The notes: generated from the sequence alone by a model not told the origin. A DNA stretch of 64,000 nucleotides from Desulfobacter vibrioformis DSM 8776 (GCF_000745975.1 NZ_JQKJ01000015.1:55822-119821); one strand, 5' to 3'. Shown: positions 7,888 to 16,108, counted from the stretch's first letter. Made by a program: numbers and translations.

Positions 7888-9757
7888 AGCACAACTTCAA
7901 TCCTGCCGCCACGACGGCCCGGGCATCAATGCCGTAATCTTTCCGAAGTTCAGCCTGGCTGCCGTGTTCAATAAATACATCATTAATACCCACCCGGTTT
8001 ACGCGGCATCCTGAAATCCCGCCGTCACAGATCAGTTCAAGGATGGCTGATCCAAAACCACCGGCCAGCACATGTTCTTCAATGGTCACAACCCTTTTGA
8101 TCTTCCCGGCAAGATCAAGAATCAGATCCCCATCCAAGGGCTTTACAAACCGGGCATTGACCACGGTACTTTCAATGCCTTTGGCTGATAGCTGGAGCGC
8201 CGCATCCATGGCATCATTCACACAGCGGCCAATACCGATGATCAAAAGATCGCCGCCCGTGCGAAGCACCTTTGCTTTTCCAATGTCAACGGCTTTGGCA
8301 TTGTAATCAATGTTGACCCCCTGGCCTGGACCCCTGGGATAACGCAGGGCAATGGGGCCCTGGTGGGCCACAGCAGTCTGCATCATCCGCACCAGTTCAT
8401 TTTCATCCATGGGCGCCATTACAACCATATTGGGCATGGATCGAAGATAGGAAAAATCAAACATCCCGTGGTGGGTGGGTCCGTCTTCGCCCACAATGCC
8501 GCCACGATCCAGGGCAAAAATCACAGGATGGCTGTCAATACAGACATCATGAAGAATCTGGTCATAGGCGCGCTGCAAAAAGGTGGAATAGATGGCCACC
8601 ACGGGTTTTGCCCCTTTGGCGGCAAGGCCTGCGGCAAAGGTGACCGCATGCTGTTCGGCAATGCCCACGTCAACAAACCTGTCGGCAAACTGTTCGGCAA
8701 AATGGCTTAGTCCCGTGCCTTCGGGCATGGCTGCACTCACCGCCACAATGCACTTGTTTTGTTTTGCAAGGGCAACCATACAATTGCCGAACACCGTTGT
8801 GTAAGAGGGTGGGGCGCTTGACGTTGAAGCCGGGGATTTCCCGGTATCCACGGCAAAGGCGCCTACGCCGTGAAAATAGACCGGATTTTTTTCAGCAGGC
8901 GCATACCCTTTGCCCTTTTTCGTGGTTACATGCAGCAGCACCGGGGAATCAGGATCTTTAATATTAGACAGAATATCAATGAGATGATCCAGATTATGGC
9001 CGTCAATGGGACCGAAATAATCAAAATTAAAGGCCTCAAACAGCATACCCGGGGTCACGAAAGTCTTAAACGACTCCTCCCATCTTTTGGCCCATCCATA
9101 CATGTCATCCCCGATTTTAGGCACGGATTTTAGAAACTGGCCGAACTGGTTACGCATGTTTTGCAGTTTTTTATGTGAAAGGGTCCGGGACAGGTAGGAA
9201 GACAAAGCCCCCACATTGGCGGAGATGGACATGTCGTTATCATTTAAGATAACGATGTATTTTTGCTGGAGATCGCCTGCATGGTTCAACCCTTCATAGG
9301 CAAGCCCTGCGGTCATGGAACCGTCACCGATGATTGAGACCACATTGGAATTGTCCTGCTTGAGGGCCTTGGCATAGCACATGCCAAGACCGGCAGAAAT
9401 TGAGGTGGAGGCGTGTCCCACAGTAAACGCATCATAGGGACTTTCCTTGATTTTAACAAACCCTGAAATGCCCTTGTATTTGCGAAGGGTGTCAAAGTCG
9501 CGGTGGCGCCCGGTTAAAAGCTTATGCGCATAGGACTGGTGGCCCACATCCCAGATCAGGGTATCTTTGGGTATATCAAATACGTAATGCAGGGCAATGG
9601 TCAGTTCTACCACACCTAAGCTTGATGCCAGATGTCCGCCGTTTTTTGATACCACATCAATGATTCTGCCCCGGATCTCCCGGGCAACAGCACCGAGTTC
9701 ATCCCTTGGAATCTGTTTTAGATCATCAGGGCCGTTTATTTGGTCAAGATATTTCAA
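7877..9757 (-). CDS. dxs: 1-deoxy-D-xylulose-5-phosphate synthase
   Basis: This full-length DXS (626 residues) condenses pyruvate and glyceraldehyde-3-phosphate using thiamine diphosphate, the entry step of the MEP isoprenoid pathway. Seen motifs are GGHLASSLG (His42), DVGHQSYAHKLLTGR, the ThDP/Mg motif GDGSMTAG (144-151) with NDN (172-174), and the transketolase pyrimidine domain with DVGIAEQHAVTFAAGLA. It sits between ispA (24 bp upstream) and tlyA (11-bp overlap), so the two isoprenoid genes are co-transcribed. Confidence 0.97.
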   Translation of the reverse strand: MKYLDQINGPDDLKQIPRDELGAVAREIRGRIIDVVSKNGGHLASSLGVVELTIALHYVFDIPKDTLIWDVGHQSYAHKLLTGRHRDFDTLRKYKGISGFVKIKESPYDAFTVGHASTSISAGLGMCYAKALKQDNSNVVSIIGDGSMTAGLAYEGLNHAGDLQQKYIVILNDNDMSISANVGALSSYLSRTLSHKKLQNMRNQFGQFLKSVPKIGDDMYGWAKRWEESFKTFVTPGMLFEAFNFDYFGPIDGHNLDHLIDILSNIKDPDSPVLLHVTTKKGKGYAPAEKNPVYFHGVGAFAVDTGKSPASTSSAPPSYTTVFGNCMVALAKQNKCIVAVSAAMPEGTGLSHFAEQFADRFVDVGIAEQHAVTFAAGLAAKGAKPVVAIYSTFLQRAYDQILHDVCIDSHPVIFALDRGGIVGEDGPTHHGMFDFSYLRSMPNMVVMAPMDENELVRMMQTAVAHQGPIALRYPRGPGQGVNIDYNAKAVDIGKAKVLRTGGDLLIIGIGRCVNDAMDAALQLSAKGIESTVVNARFVKPLDGDLILDLAGKIKRVVTIEEHVLAGGFGSAILELICDGGISGCRVNRVGINDVFIEHGSQAELRKDYGIDARAVVAAGLKLCCEK

Positions 9758-9781
9758 TGCCTACCTCTTGTTCATGTCCTG

Positions 9782-10723
9782 TCATCGGTTCCGGTTGATA
9801 ATGTAACCGGCAATGGCGCGCAAAGGTTCGCTGTTTTTCTTAAAGTCCTTTTCCCTGTAACTGTCCAAAGCCTCCAGGGCATCAGCTACAAGCTGTCTTG
9901 AAAAATCCTTTGAGCCTCCAAGGCCAAGAATGGCAGGAAAGGTCATTTTATCGTGCAGGGCATCGGAACCTGCAGCCTTGCCCATGACTTCGGGGTCGCC
10001 TTCCACATTCAGGATGTCGTCCATGACCTGGAAGGCAAGCCCGATATTTTGCGCATATGTGCCCAAAGCAGTTAAGGCATCTTTATCCGCACCGGCGCTG
10101 ATGGCCCCTGACGCCACACTGACCTCTATCATGGCCCCGGTTTTATGCCGGTGAATTTTCTTTAAATGGGCCAGGGCATCCTGACTGTCCAAAGGCAAGG
10201 CGTCCGGATTCTTTTCAGCCTGCATATCAAGCATCTGGCCTTCCACCATGCCGTTAACCCCGGCTGCTGCAGATATTTTTTCCACCAGAATCAACCGGAT
10301 CCCGGCATCGGGGAAAACCGTGAAACAGGACCCAGGCGCGGCAAGGATATGAAAGGCATGGGTTAAAAGTCCGTCCCCGGCCAGAATGGCCGTGGCTTCA
10401 CAAAATTGTTTGTGGCAGGTGGGAACGCCTCTGCGCAGATCATCATCATCCATGGCCGGCAGATCATCATGGATCAGGGAATAGGTATGAATCATTTCAA
10501 TGGCACAGGCAGCGGGCAGGGCGATGAGCGGATCGGCACCCAACGCACTGGCCGTTGCCAGCGCAAGGGCAGGGCGGACCCGTTTGCCGCCGGCCATCAA
10601 AGAGTGGGTCATGGCCCGGACAAGCTCGCGTTGTCTGTCAAATTCATCAAAAACGCTTATCAGCGCGGTATCAACCAGTTTTCGGTTCCGGGACAAATAT
10701 CCGGAAAGATCAAAGGGGCTCAT
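9782..10723 (-). CDS. ispA: Geranyl/farnesyl diphosphate synthase
   Basis: The 313-residue short-chain trans-prenyltransferase carries GGKRVRPAL, the first Asp-rich motif DDLPAMDDDDLRRG (from residue 86) and the second DDILNVEGD. These bind Mg-diphosphate during head-to-tail condensation of IPP with allylic diphosphates. The two residues inserted between the aspartates of the first motif mark the bacterial FPP synthase type. Its start codon overlaps the xseB stop by 4 bp (ATGA), a translational coupling arrangement. It supplies precursors for quinones and undecaprenyl phosphate. Confidence 0.95.
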   Translation of the reverse strand: MSPFDLSGYLSRNRKLVDTALISVFDEFDRQRELVRAMTHSLMAGGKRVRPALALATASALGADPLIALPAACAIEMIHTYSLIHDDLPAMDDDDLRRGVPTCHKQFCEATAILAGDGLLTHAFHILAAPGSCFTVFPDAGIRLILVEKISAAAGVNGMVEGQMLDMQAEKNPDALPLDSQDALAHLKKIHRHKTGAMIEVSVASGAISAGADKDALTALGTYAQNIGLAFQVMDDILNVEGDPEVMGKAAGSDALHDKMTFPAILGLGGSKDFSRQLVADALEALDSYREKDFKKNSEPLRAIAGYIINRNR

Positions 10724-10947
10724 TGGTCTTCCTCAAAATCTGATACTTGGGGCTTTCCGTCGGCATCCATGGCCAACCGGGTAATTTTTTGCTCGGTTTT
10801 ATCTAAAATTTCAAGGCAGAAGCGGGTATTGGCAATCCCATCTTCATATTTTTTGACTGCCTGCTCCAATGTCAAATCACCGGATTCCATTTCTCTGACA
10901 ATGTTTTCAAGCTGTTGTAGTGCTGATTCAAAGGTTTTCTTTGCCAT
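10720..10947 (-). CDS. xseB: Exodeoxyribonuclease VII small subunit
   Basis: The 75-residue protein starts MAKKTFESALQQLENIVREMESGDLTLEQAVKKY, the standard XseB sequence, with a predicted helical hairpin that binds XseA. A longer frame opening at 11028 was rejected: its extra N-terminus lies inside xseA and is not family-like, whereas 10947 gives the usual start. The coding region overlaps xseA by 20 bp and ispA by 4 bp. Confidence 0.95.
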   Translation of the reverse strand: MAKKTFESALQQLENIVREMESGDLTLEQAVKKYEDGIANTRFCLEILDKTEQKITRLAMDADGKPQVSDFEEDQ

Positions 10948-12292
10948 ATGTTTTTTCCACCCGGGCATCCAGGCGTCCTTTAGATAAAATAATTTCAATT
11001 CGATCATCTGCACCAAGCGTATCCGCATCCATCACAACATGACCGCCAATATGACCATTGGACAGACTGCGGGTGATGCTGTAACCGCGGTTTAACACCG
11101 CTGACGGATTTAAGGTCTCAAGCTGGGCACTTTGTTTGTTTACTTGATCTTTGCATTGTTTCAGGTAAGCATAAAAAAGATAATCCAGACTTGCCTGGAA
11201 ATCCTTAACAGTCTTTTTGAATGCCTGAATGCGGGACAAGGGCAGGGTACCTGAAAGCGCTCTTTCAAGCCATTGCGTTCTCTGGCGCTGGTAGTTTATA
11301 TGATTTTTGACCAAAGAAAAAACCCTGGATTGCAGATCTTCGATGCGGAACCTGAAATCATCCACAACCCTGGCCGGACTTTTAAGGCGTCTGTTTAAAT
11401 CATTTATATATTCAAGTAGTCGAGTAATACGCTGCTCAATCTTATTGTTCAGCTCATTTTGCAATCCAAAGATTTGATGAACAAGGGCAGCCTGGTCAGG
11501 CAAGGCCATCTGGGCAGCAGCCGATGGGGTCGGGGCCCGAAAATCGGCGACAAAGTCGGCAATGGTGAAATCGATTTCATGACCCACGCCTGAAATGACG
11601 GGTATTTCAGATTCGTAAACAGCCTTGGCCACGGTTTGGGTGTTAAATGCCCATAAATCTTCTAAGGACCCGCCGCCTCTGGCAATAATAATGAGGTCAC
11701 AGGTTTTGACCGTGTTGGCAAGTTCAATGGCATGGGCAATTTCAAATTCTGCGGTGTCGCCTTGGACCTTGACGGGAATGATTTCAAGGGGAACGCTTGG
11801 ACAGCGTTGTTTGGCCACCTGAATAATATCACGAACCGCAGCACCCGTGCCCGAGGTGATCACATGGATGCCTGACGGCAAAAAAGGAATTTCTTTTTTA
11901 TGCGCAGTATCAAACCACCCCATGGCAGCCAATTTGGCTTTAAGCTGTTCAAAGTCCCGCTGAAGTGCGCCTGTTCCTTCAGGTTCCATATGCTCAAAAA
12001 TGAGTTGATAAGACCCCCGGGGCTCGTAAAGGGACAGGCGCGCCATGCCTTTAACTTTCATCCCGTTTTCAGGGGTGAATTTTAAATGGCGTTTCTGTCT
12101 TTTGAAAATCACGCAGGAAATAACGGCTGCTTCATCTTTTAATGAAAAATAGGCGTGGCCTGAATCAGGCGTTGAAAAATTTGAGATTTCACCGGTGATC
12201 CATAAAAAAGGATACTGTTCCTCAAGCAGATTTTTTATCTGCCTTGTCAGCGTGCCTACGGTGTAAACTTTATTGTTCGCTTGTGGTGCCAT
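10928..12292 (-). CDS. xseA: Exodeoxyribonuclease VII large subunit
   Basis: The 454-residue protein has an N-terminal OB-fold (VYTVGTLTRQIKNLLEEQYPFLWITGEISNF) and the XseA catalytic core with DLIIIARGGGSLEDLWAFN and SGVGHEIDFTIADFVADFRAPTPSAAAQ. It then has a coiled-coil stretch and the C-terminal LNRGYSIT segment. With XseB it degrades single-stranded DNA to oligonucleotides in recombination and mismatch repair. An upstream start at 12412 would add 40 residues unlike the family. The ATG at 12292 has a GGAAAGG site at the right distance and was chosen. It is the first gene of the operon that continues into isoprenoid synthesis. Confidence 0.94.
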   Translation of the reverse strand: MAPQANNKVYTVGTLTRQIKNLLEEQYPFLWITGEISNFSTPDSGHAYFSLKDEAAVISCVIFKRQKRHLKFTPENGMKVKGMARLSLYEPRGSYQLIFEHMEPEGTGALQRDFEQLKAKLAAMGWFDTAHKKEIPFLPSGIHVITSGTGAAVRDIIQVAKQRCPSVPLEIIPVKVQGDTAEFEIAHAIELANTVKTCDLIIIARGGGSLEDLWAFNTQTVAKAVYESEIPVISGVGHEIDFTIADFVADFRAPTPSAAAQMALPDQAALVHQIFGLQNELNNKIEQRITRLLEYINDLNRRLKSPARVVDDFRFRIEDLQSRVFSLVKNHINYQRQRTQWLERALSGTLPLSRIQAFKKTVKDFQASLDYLFYAYLKQCKDQVNKQSAQLETLNPSAVLNRGYSITRSLSNGHIGGHVVMDADTLGADDRIEIILSKGRLDARVEKTYGKENL

Positions 12293-12615
12293 TCCTTTCC
12301 TTATCCCGGGCTTTTGTGCAAAAGTATGCGCAAAAAGATAGTACTTATAAAATAAATTATTTATAAAAGTCAATAAGCGCAAAACCATTACCAGCAATTC
12401 TAAATTTGGCACTGAACCGTTTCAAATGATGACCATGGTACAGGCGTAACATTTTCCAAAGAGATGGTTTGCCATGATCCGTTAATTTTTGACTTAGACT
12501 TAAATCATCAGGTGCGGCCGGGCGATGCTTGATTCGAAGTTAAAAAATAAATGGGGTAGATCTTGTCAGAAAGAAACCAGGATCTACCCTGCTCGTCCGT
12601 CTTATCAGTTAGCTG
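12293..12615. other. Intergenic region upstream of xseA
   Basis: This 323-bp stretch separates the start of xseA from the end of the 61-aa gene. It presumably holds the promoter of the xseA operon in its left part. It also contains the stem-loop at 12554-12589. No other gene is supported. Confidence 0.5.
12554..12589 (-). terminator. Stem-loop terminator of the 61-aa gene
   Basis: GGGTAGATC (12554-12562) pairs perfectly with GATCTACCC (12581-12589). Read on the minus strand, the hairpin is followed by CCATTTATTTTTTAAC, a T-rich tail, about 30 bp after the stop codon of the small minus-strand gene. It is therefore a good rho-independent terminator for that gene. Confidence 0.7.
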
Positions 12616-12801
12616 TTAATGAAAGTAGGCCAGGCTTCCCCTGAACTCCTTGTCCAATGCCAGGCTTGAACGCACCAGGGGGGTACACTTTATATTTTTT
12701 CCTTGGACACAGTGATACCGTTTGACGCCGTTGGCCCTTCCGAGTTTGCCCCATTTTTCAACCCAGTCCTCGATTTGGGCTTCTAAAAAACGTATTTTCA
12801 T
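12616..12801 (-). CDS. Small protein of unknown function (61 aa)
   Basis: This 61-residue basic protein (MKIRFLEAQIEDWVEKWG...) is not one I recognise. It is likely real: the ATG is preceded at good spacing by a strong AAAGGAG site, and a stem-loop terminator follows the stop, so it looks like a complete single-gene transcription unit. It contains two cysteines, no signal peptide and no membrane segment. It lies directly beside a MITE-like repeat. Confidence 0.6.
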   Translation of the reverse strand: MKIRFLEAQIEDWVEKWGKLGRANGVKRYHCVQGKNIKCTPLVRSSLALDKEFRGSLAYFH

Positions 12802-12877
12802 GGCGATAACTCCTTTCGTGGCAAGATAAGTTTTTTGCCATAGCTAAAATATAACCACGAAATTCGCGTTTACCACC

Positions 12878-13010
12878 CAATGTCATAAAGTTAAGAAACT
12901 TTTCAGATTAAAACCACGAAGTTCACGAAGAACACGAAGTTTAGTTCTCTACTATCTTCGTGTTCTTCGTGGTATAAAATAAAATCTCAATGCCTAAGTT
13001 TATGGCATTG
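12878..13010. repeat. MITE-like dispersed inverted repeat, copy 2 (complete)
   Basis: The element starts CAATGTCATAAAGTTAAG (12878-12895) and ends CCTAAGTTTATGGCATTG (12993-13010). The end is the near-perfect inverse complement of the start, giving 18-bp terminal inverted repeats with a few mismatches. Between them are the CACGAAG-rich arms that fold on each other, as in the copy at 4873. Length is about 133 bp and there is no reading frame. These are the properties of a miniature inverted-repeat transposable element; no target-site duplication was confidently seen. Confidence 0.8.
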
Positions 13011-13025
13011 ACCATGATCTGGAAA

Positions 13026-13517
13026 TCATTTCAAAGGAATAAGGGGCTGACCCCGGGACGTGAAAGAAGATCTTGAGCCGATCATGATGGTTTCCATGAT
13101 CGGGGGATTCACAGTCTTTTCAGATCGCCATTCAACAATGAAATTAGCCCCGGCTCCCCCGGCCTTATCGTCATAGTCCACAACATAGCGTATGGATTCA
13201 AGGGGTTTGAGAGAAACAGGTGAGGGCAGGTAATTTTTTAAAAGTGTGCCTTTGGTGTCGTAGTAATCCACGGACACAACTTCAATGGCGCGGGCCATGT
13301 CTGTATTGCGGATGCTTAAAGTCACGGTTAAAAATGAAGGGATCTGTCTGTTGCCCGTGTAAATATGTGAATATGCCGGGACATAAACCTTTTGTCCCTT
13401 TGAAAGACTTGGGGCTTCCTGGGTAAAAGCCGTCCCTCTTGCGCATAATAACAATCCAATCAACAAAACCGGGCAACCCCAACCCAGTATATATTTTTTT
13501 GTCATCATCTTTATCAC
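13026..13517 (-). CDS. Exported DUF3124 family protein
   Basis: The 163-residue protein opens with a signal sequence (hydrophobic ILGWGCPVLLIGLLLCARGTAF after a basic start), so it is probably periplasmic. The mature part (VYVPAYSHIYTGNRQIPSFLTVTLSIRNTD... through ESIRYVVDYDDKAGGAGANFIVEW) is the conserved core of the DUF3124 family, predicted to be a beta-sandwich. Function is unknown. It is a single gene just left of the divergent amidase-like gene and just right of the complete MITE-like element. Confidence 0.8.
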   Translation of the reverse strand: MIKMMTKKYILGWGCPVLLIGLLLCARGTAFTQEAPSLSKGQKVYVPAYSHIYTGNRQIPSFLTVTLSIRNTDMARAIEVVSVDYYDTKGTLLKNYLPSPVSLKPLESIRYVVDYDDKAGGAGANFIVEWRSEKTVNPPIMETIMIGSRSSFTSRGQPLIPLK

Positions 13518-13722
13518 CTTTACAAAAAGCGGTTTAAAATGGGATCATGTTTCACTCAAATGATGATATCAGGATCATTATGAATACTCAACAAGGGCTT
13601 CTTTCTTCTTTTTTTGACGCTTTTTCACAGGCGTTGAATTCCTTTCCAAATTGGATCAGGCTGCCAAATCTTTGCAATATCGGACCGGTGCTGATATACT
13701 TTTTGTCCATGAGTATTGAATT

Positions 13723-15045
13723 TTGTGTCGACTTTTTTTTTCAAAGGTTTTTTCCCTGATGCCGATTATTCTGGTTCTGGTTGTCATGCTGTTGACCCCG
13801 GTTCCGGGCTGGACCGCACAAATTTATTCCCGGTCAGACCTTGTCCGTTTCCAAAGCCGTATTATCGATTATAGCTCCCGGATCAATCCACGATTTCAAA
13901 AAAGAGTGCGCGCCAGTACGAAACTGATCATCGTGCATACCTCCGAGCTGGGCCTTGAAAGCACCTTAAGGGTGGTTTCAAGGGGAAAGCAGTTTAAAAA
14001 CGGAAGTAGTACGCCTGGCGGGCACGCCAATTATGTGGTTGCCAGGAACGGAATGGTTTACCGGATTCTGGATAAACAATATCGGGCTGACCATGCTGGC
14101 CTGTCCATGTGGAACGGGGTGTCCAATGTCAGCGATATCTCTGTGGGTATTGAATTTGTGGGATACCATTATGCCCCCCTGACCGACAGTCAGTACAGGT
14201 CTGCCAGACAGTTGCTTTTTATCCTTAAGCGGGCCTATGGCCTGCGGGACAAAGATATTCTGACTCACAGTCAGATTGCCTACGGCAGACCCAATCCATG
14301 GTTCCCCAAAAATCACAGGGGACGTAAACGGTGTGCAAAAAATTTTGACAGGATCCGGGCAGGGCTCGGGTCGACCTGGCCTTATGATCCTGATGTCATG
14401 GCGGGTCGTCTTACACCGGATCCCATACTGGTTCAGGTTTTTTATTCTGATCCCAATATTGCTGTTTATACCGGAAAAAAGGCGCCCCAGGTACTGGCGT
14501 CCGATGTCATTTCAAAACTCAATTCTGCCTGGGCCATTGCCGGTGAAGATTATGATGCCCCCAACACAGTCTACGTTCTGCCCGGCGGTAAAACCCTGGC
14601 CGGAGACAGGGTTGCCGCGCGTTTAGGCTGGGATCATTTGCCCGTGGGAACAAAGGTGATACTCAACCAGGAGACGGAACAGATCCCTGAACAGGCGGAA
14701 AGCATCATAAAAACCATTTCCGGGCGGATGACAGCCTGGTCCCATGCCGGCGCGGCTTACCATGCGCCTTCCACGATTTATTTTCTTCCCTCTGACCGGA
14801 TTCTGACGGGATGTGCGATTTCGGACTGGGATGATCTGCCGATAGGCACCCGTCTGGTGGTGGGGTATAAAGGCTCATTTGACGTGACAAAAGATAAGAC
14901 CGCTTACAAGATAGCAGGAGCAAAGTATAAAGCCCCCGGAACCATTTACCATATTCCGGGCCGGGGTCCGGTCCAGGGCGACAGGATTTCGGATTTCAGC
15001 GATCTGCCTGAAGGAACGGGTATTTATCTGCCAATTAATCCTTAG
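13723..15045 (+). CDS. Exported N-acetylmuramoyl-L-alanine amidase (Amidase_2) with three C-terminal repeats
   Basis: The 440-residue protein has a signal peptide (PIILVLVVMLLTPVPGWTA). An Amidase_2/PGRP-like domain follows, in which KLIIVHTSE, GGHANYVVARNG, DISVGIEFVG and LTHSQIAYGRPNPW match the expected fold. The usual zinc-binding histidines are approximated by H in IVHTSE and LTHSQ, so peptidoglycan amide cleavage is plausible. After residue 265 come three copies of a roughly 45-residue unit (about 269-313, 337-380, 393-437). Its consensus is A-x-x-x-A-G-x-x-Y-x-A-P-x-T-x-Y-x-x-P, followed by G-x-x-I-S-D-x-x-D-L-P-x-G-T. The repeats probably bind the cell wall. The TTG at 13723 gives a basic N-terminus; ATG 13759 is the alternative start. 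Neither has a strong ribosome site. Confidence 0.75.
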   Translation: MCRLFFSKVFSLMPIILVLVVMLLTPVPGWTAQIYSRSDLVRFQSRIIDYSSRINPRFQKRVRASTKLIIVHTSELGLESTLRVVSRGKQFKNGSSTPGGHANYVVARNGMVYRILDKQYRADHAGLSMWNGVSNVSDISVGIEFVGYHYAPLTDSQYRSARQLLFILKRAYGLRDKDILTHSQIAYGRPNPWFPKNHRGRKRCAKNFDRIRAGLGSTWPYDPDVMAGRLTPDPILVQVFYSDPNIAVYTGKKAPQVLASDVISKLNSAWAIAGEDYDAPNTVYVLPGGKTLAGDRVAARLGWDHLPVGTKVILNQETEQIPEQAESIIKTISGRMTAWSHAGAAYHAPSTIYFLPSDRILTGCAISDWDDLPIGTRLVVGYKGSFDVTKDKTAYKIAGAKYKAPGTIYHIPGRGPVQGDRISDFSDLPEGTGIYLPINP

Positions 15046-15116
15046 GACCGTAATTTTTGCTCAATTTATTTCATCTGCTGCTCTTAGTTTGAATTGACAA
15101 TAAAAAAAGGTGATGC

Positions 15117-15284
15117 ATGAACGATAAAAAAGTGGAAGACCAGCCGGTGCGGCCCAGGGTAAAATTTGAGGTTTACGGTGAAGAGATGATCGAAAAACAA
15201 GTCAAGGCGTCCGGAAACAGTGGGCGGATTTATCTGCCGCCGAACTGGGTGGGTCATACTGTTAAAATCATAAAAGTGGAATAA
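15117..15284 (+). CDS. DUF2080 family small 'transposon-encoded' protein
   Basis: This 55-residue frame runs from ATG 15117 to TAA 15284, with an AAAAAAGG site 7 nt upstream. Its second half, EKQVKASGNSGRIYLPPNW followed by VGHTVKIIKVE, is the DUF2080 signature (KxVxxSGNSxxxYLPxxWxGxxVxVI). That is an AbrB/SpoVT-like beta fold often annotated as transposon-encoded and found mostly in archaea and anaerobic bacteria. Function is unknown; a DNA-binding antitoxin- or regulator-like role has been suggested by its fold. No transposase is adjacent, but two diverged direct repeats lie just downstream. Confidence 0.75.
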   Translation: MNDKKVEDQPVRPRVKFEVYGEEMIEKQVKASGNSGRIYLPPNWVGHTVKIIKVE

Positions 15285-15305
15285 TCTAACCGAGAGCGAA
15301 ACAGA

Positions 15306-15407
15306 TTTATAAGAAACTATAGACAAGATGCAGGAAACAAGAGGGCGAAACGCCTGGAGCGCCTATTTTAGCCCCGCATTGTTGGTGTCTTGAATTTCAT
15401 TCTTCGT
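15306..15407. repeat. Direct repeat, left copy (~100 bp)
   Basis: The block begins ATTTATAAGAAACTATAGAC and ends near TTTCATTCTTCG. It contains AGGAAACAAGAGGGC and ATTTTAGCCCCGCATTG, and matches 15948-16050 at most positions. The differences cluster in a small central hairpin-forming segment. The two copies are in the same orientation, about 640 bp apart. Confidence 0.8.
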
Positions 15408-15613
15408 TTGCGAGTTTTGGAAAAAATCCCGTATCGCAAAATATTGGATTTATTTCGTAAAAAAGTCAAAAAAAATCAGGGATTCCCCGATTGATTTGCC
15501 CTATCTGCCGTTGATATGATGTCACGCATGTGTGAAAGAGGGAAAAAATACAAAGAAATAATCAATTTCCTCTAAATAAAACCCATTTAAGATTGACGCA
15601 GGGAGGAAGGCAA

Positions 15614-15691
15614 ATGATTGAAGCAACTGAAATCCAGGCACAAAGTGATATCTTTGATTTTCTAAGGATCATTGACGATGAAGCGCTATAA
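15614..15691 (+). CDS. Possible 25-aa peptide, or stop-interrupted longer frame
   Basis: ATG 15614 is preceded by a strong GGGAGGAAGG site and encodes 25 acidic residues (MIEATEIQAQSDIFDF...) up to TAA 15691. The same frame stays open after the stop for 35 more codons, to TGA at 15797-15799, just before a perfect hairpin. It may be a small peptide gene, or a ~61-codon gene broken by one stop. I recognise no family. Confidence 0.3.
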   Translation: MIEATEIQAQSDIFDFLRIIDDEAL

Positions 15692-15780
15692 CTTACAAGG
15701 ACTGGCGAGATCGGCTCCGGTTCTGACTTCAGCGTACATTCCACCCATCAGTTAGATTCCGTTATTCAGTCCGAAACGGA

Positions 15781-15811
15781 GATTAAAGGAAAAGCTTGAT
15801 TTCCTTTAATC
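15781..15811 (+). terminator. Perfect 12-bp stem-loop
   Basis: GATTAAAGGAAA (15781-15792) and TTTCCTTTAATC (15800-15811) are exact inverse complements around a 7-nt loop, with a T/C-rich stretch following. It directly follows the end of the short frame and could be its terminator. Confidence 0.5.
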
Positions 15812-15839
15812 TCTTCTCAGATTTATCTTTCTAATATTC

Positions 15840-15874
15840 CAGCACCGCTGAAAAGTTCCTTTTCAGCGGTGCTG
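15840..15874. terminator. Perfect 16-bp stem with 3-nt loop
   Basis: CAGCACCGCTGAAAAG (15840-15855) and CTTTTCAGCGGTGCTG (15859-15874) are exact inverse complements with loop TTC. It is the strongest hairpin in the region. The stem could terminate in either direction, though the following T-run is weak, so a transposon-end or RNA-processing role is also possible. Confidence 0.5.
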
Positions 15875-15947
15875 ACTTACTTTTGTCGGAATCTTTTACC
15901 GCTACCGCCTGATTGACAGCGCCAACGGTATTGTTTACTGTATCAAT

Positions 15948-16050
15948 ATTTACAAGAAACTAGAGACAAGATACAGGAAACAAGAGGGCCAAGCGCTTGG
16001 TACGTCCATTTTAGCCCCGCATTGTCGGTGTCTTTGGTTTCATTATTCGT
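15948..16050. repeat. Direct repeat, right copy (~100 bp)
   Basis: This is the second copy of the block at 15306-15407. It contains AAGAAACTAGAGACAAGAT, AGGAAACAAGAGGGC and ATTTTAGCCCCGCATTG. Its central segment forms the palindrome CCAAGCGCTTGG. It ends about 60 bp before pepP. Confidence 0.8.
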
Positions 16051-16108
16051 TGTGGGGTTGCAGCCCATGTGAGTTATAAAAAAATCCACCAGGAATATAA
16101 AACCACCA

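Larger units (their letters stand above)
15285..16108. other. Low-coding region with direct repeats and two perfect hairpins
   Basis: This 824-bp gap between the DUF2080 gene and pepP holds two diverged direct repeats at its edges, a short frame with a good ribosome site (15614-15691) and two perfect stem-loops (15781-15811, 15840-15874). No full-length gene is supported. The pattern resembles a decayed mobile element. Confidence 0.6.

Noticed and set aside
13547..13759. A 70-codon plus-strand frame ahead of the amidase gene.
   Set aside because: It overlaps the chosen amidase start in another frame, has no family resemblance and no good ribosome site.
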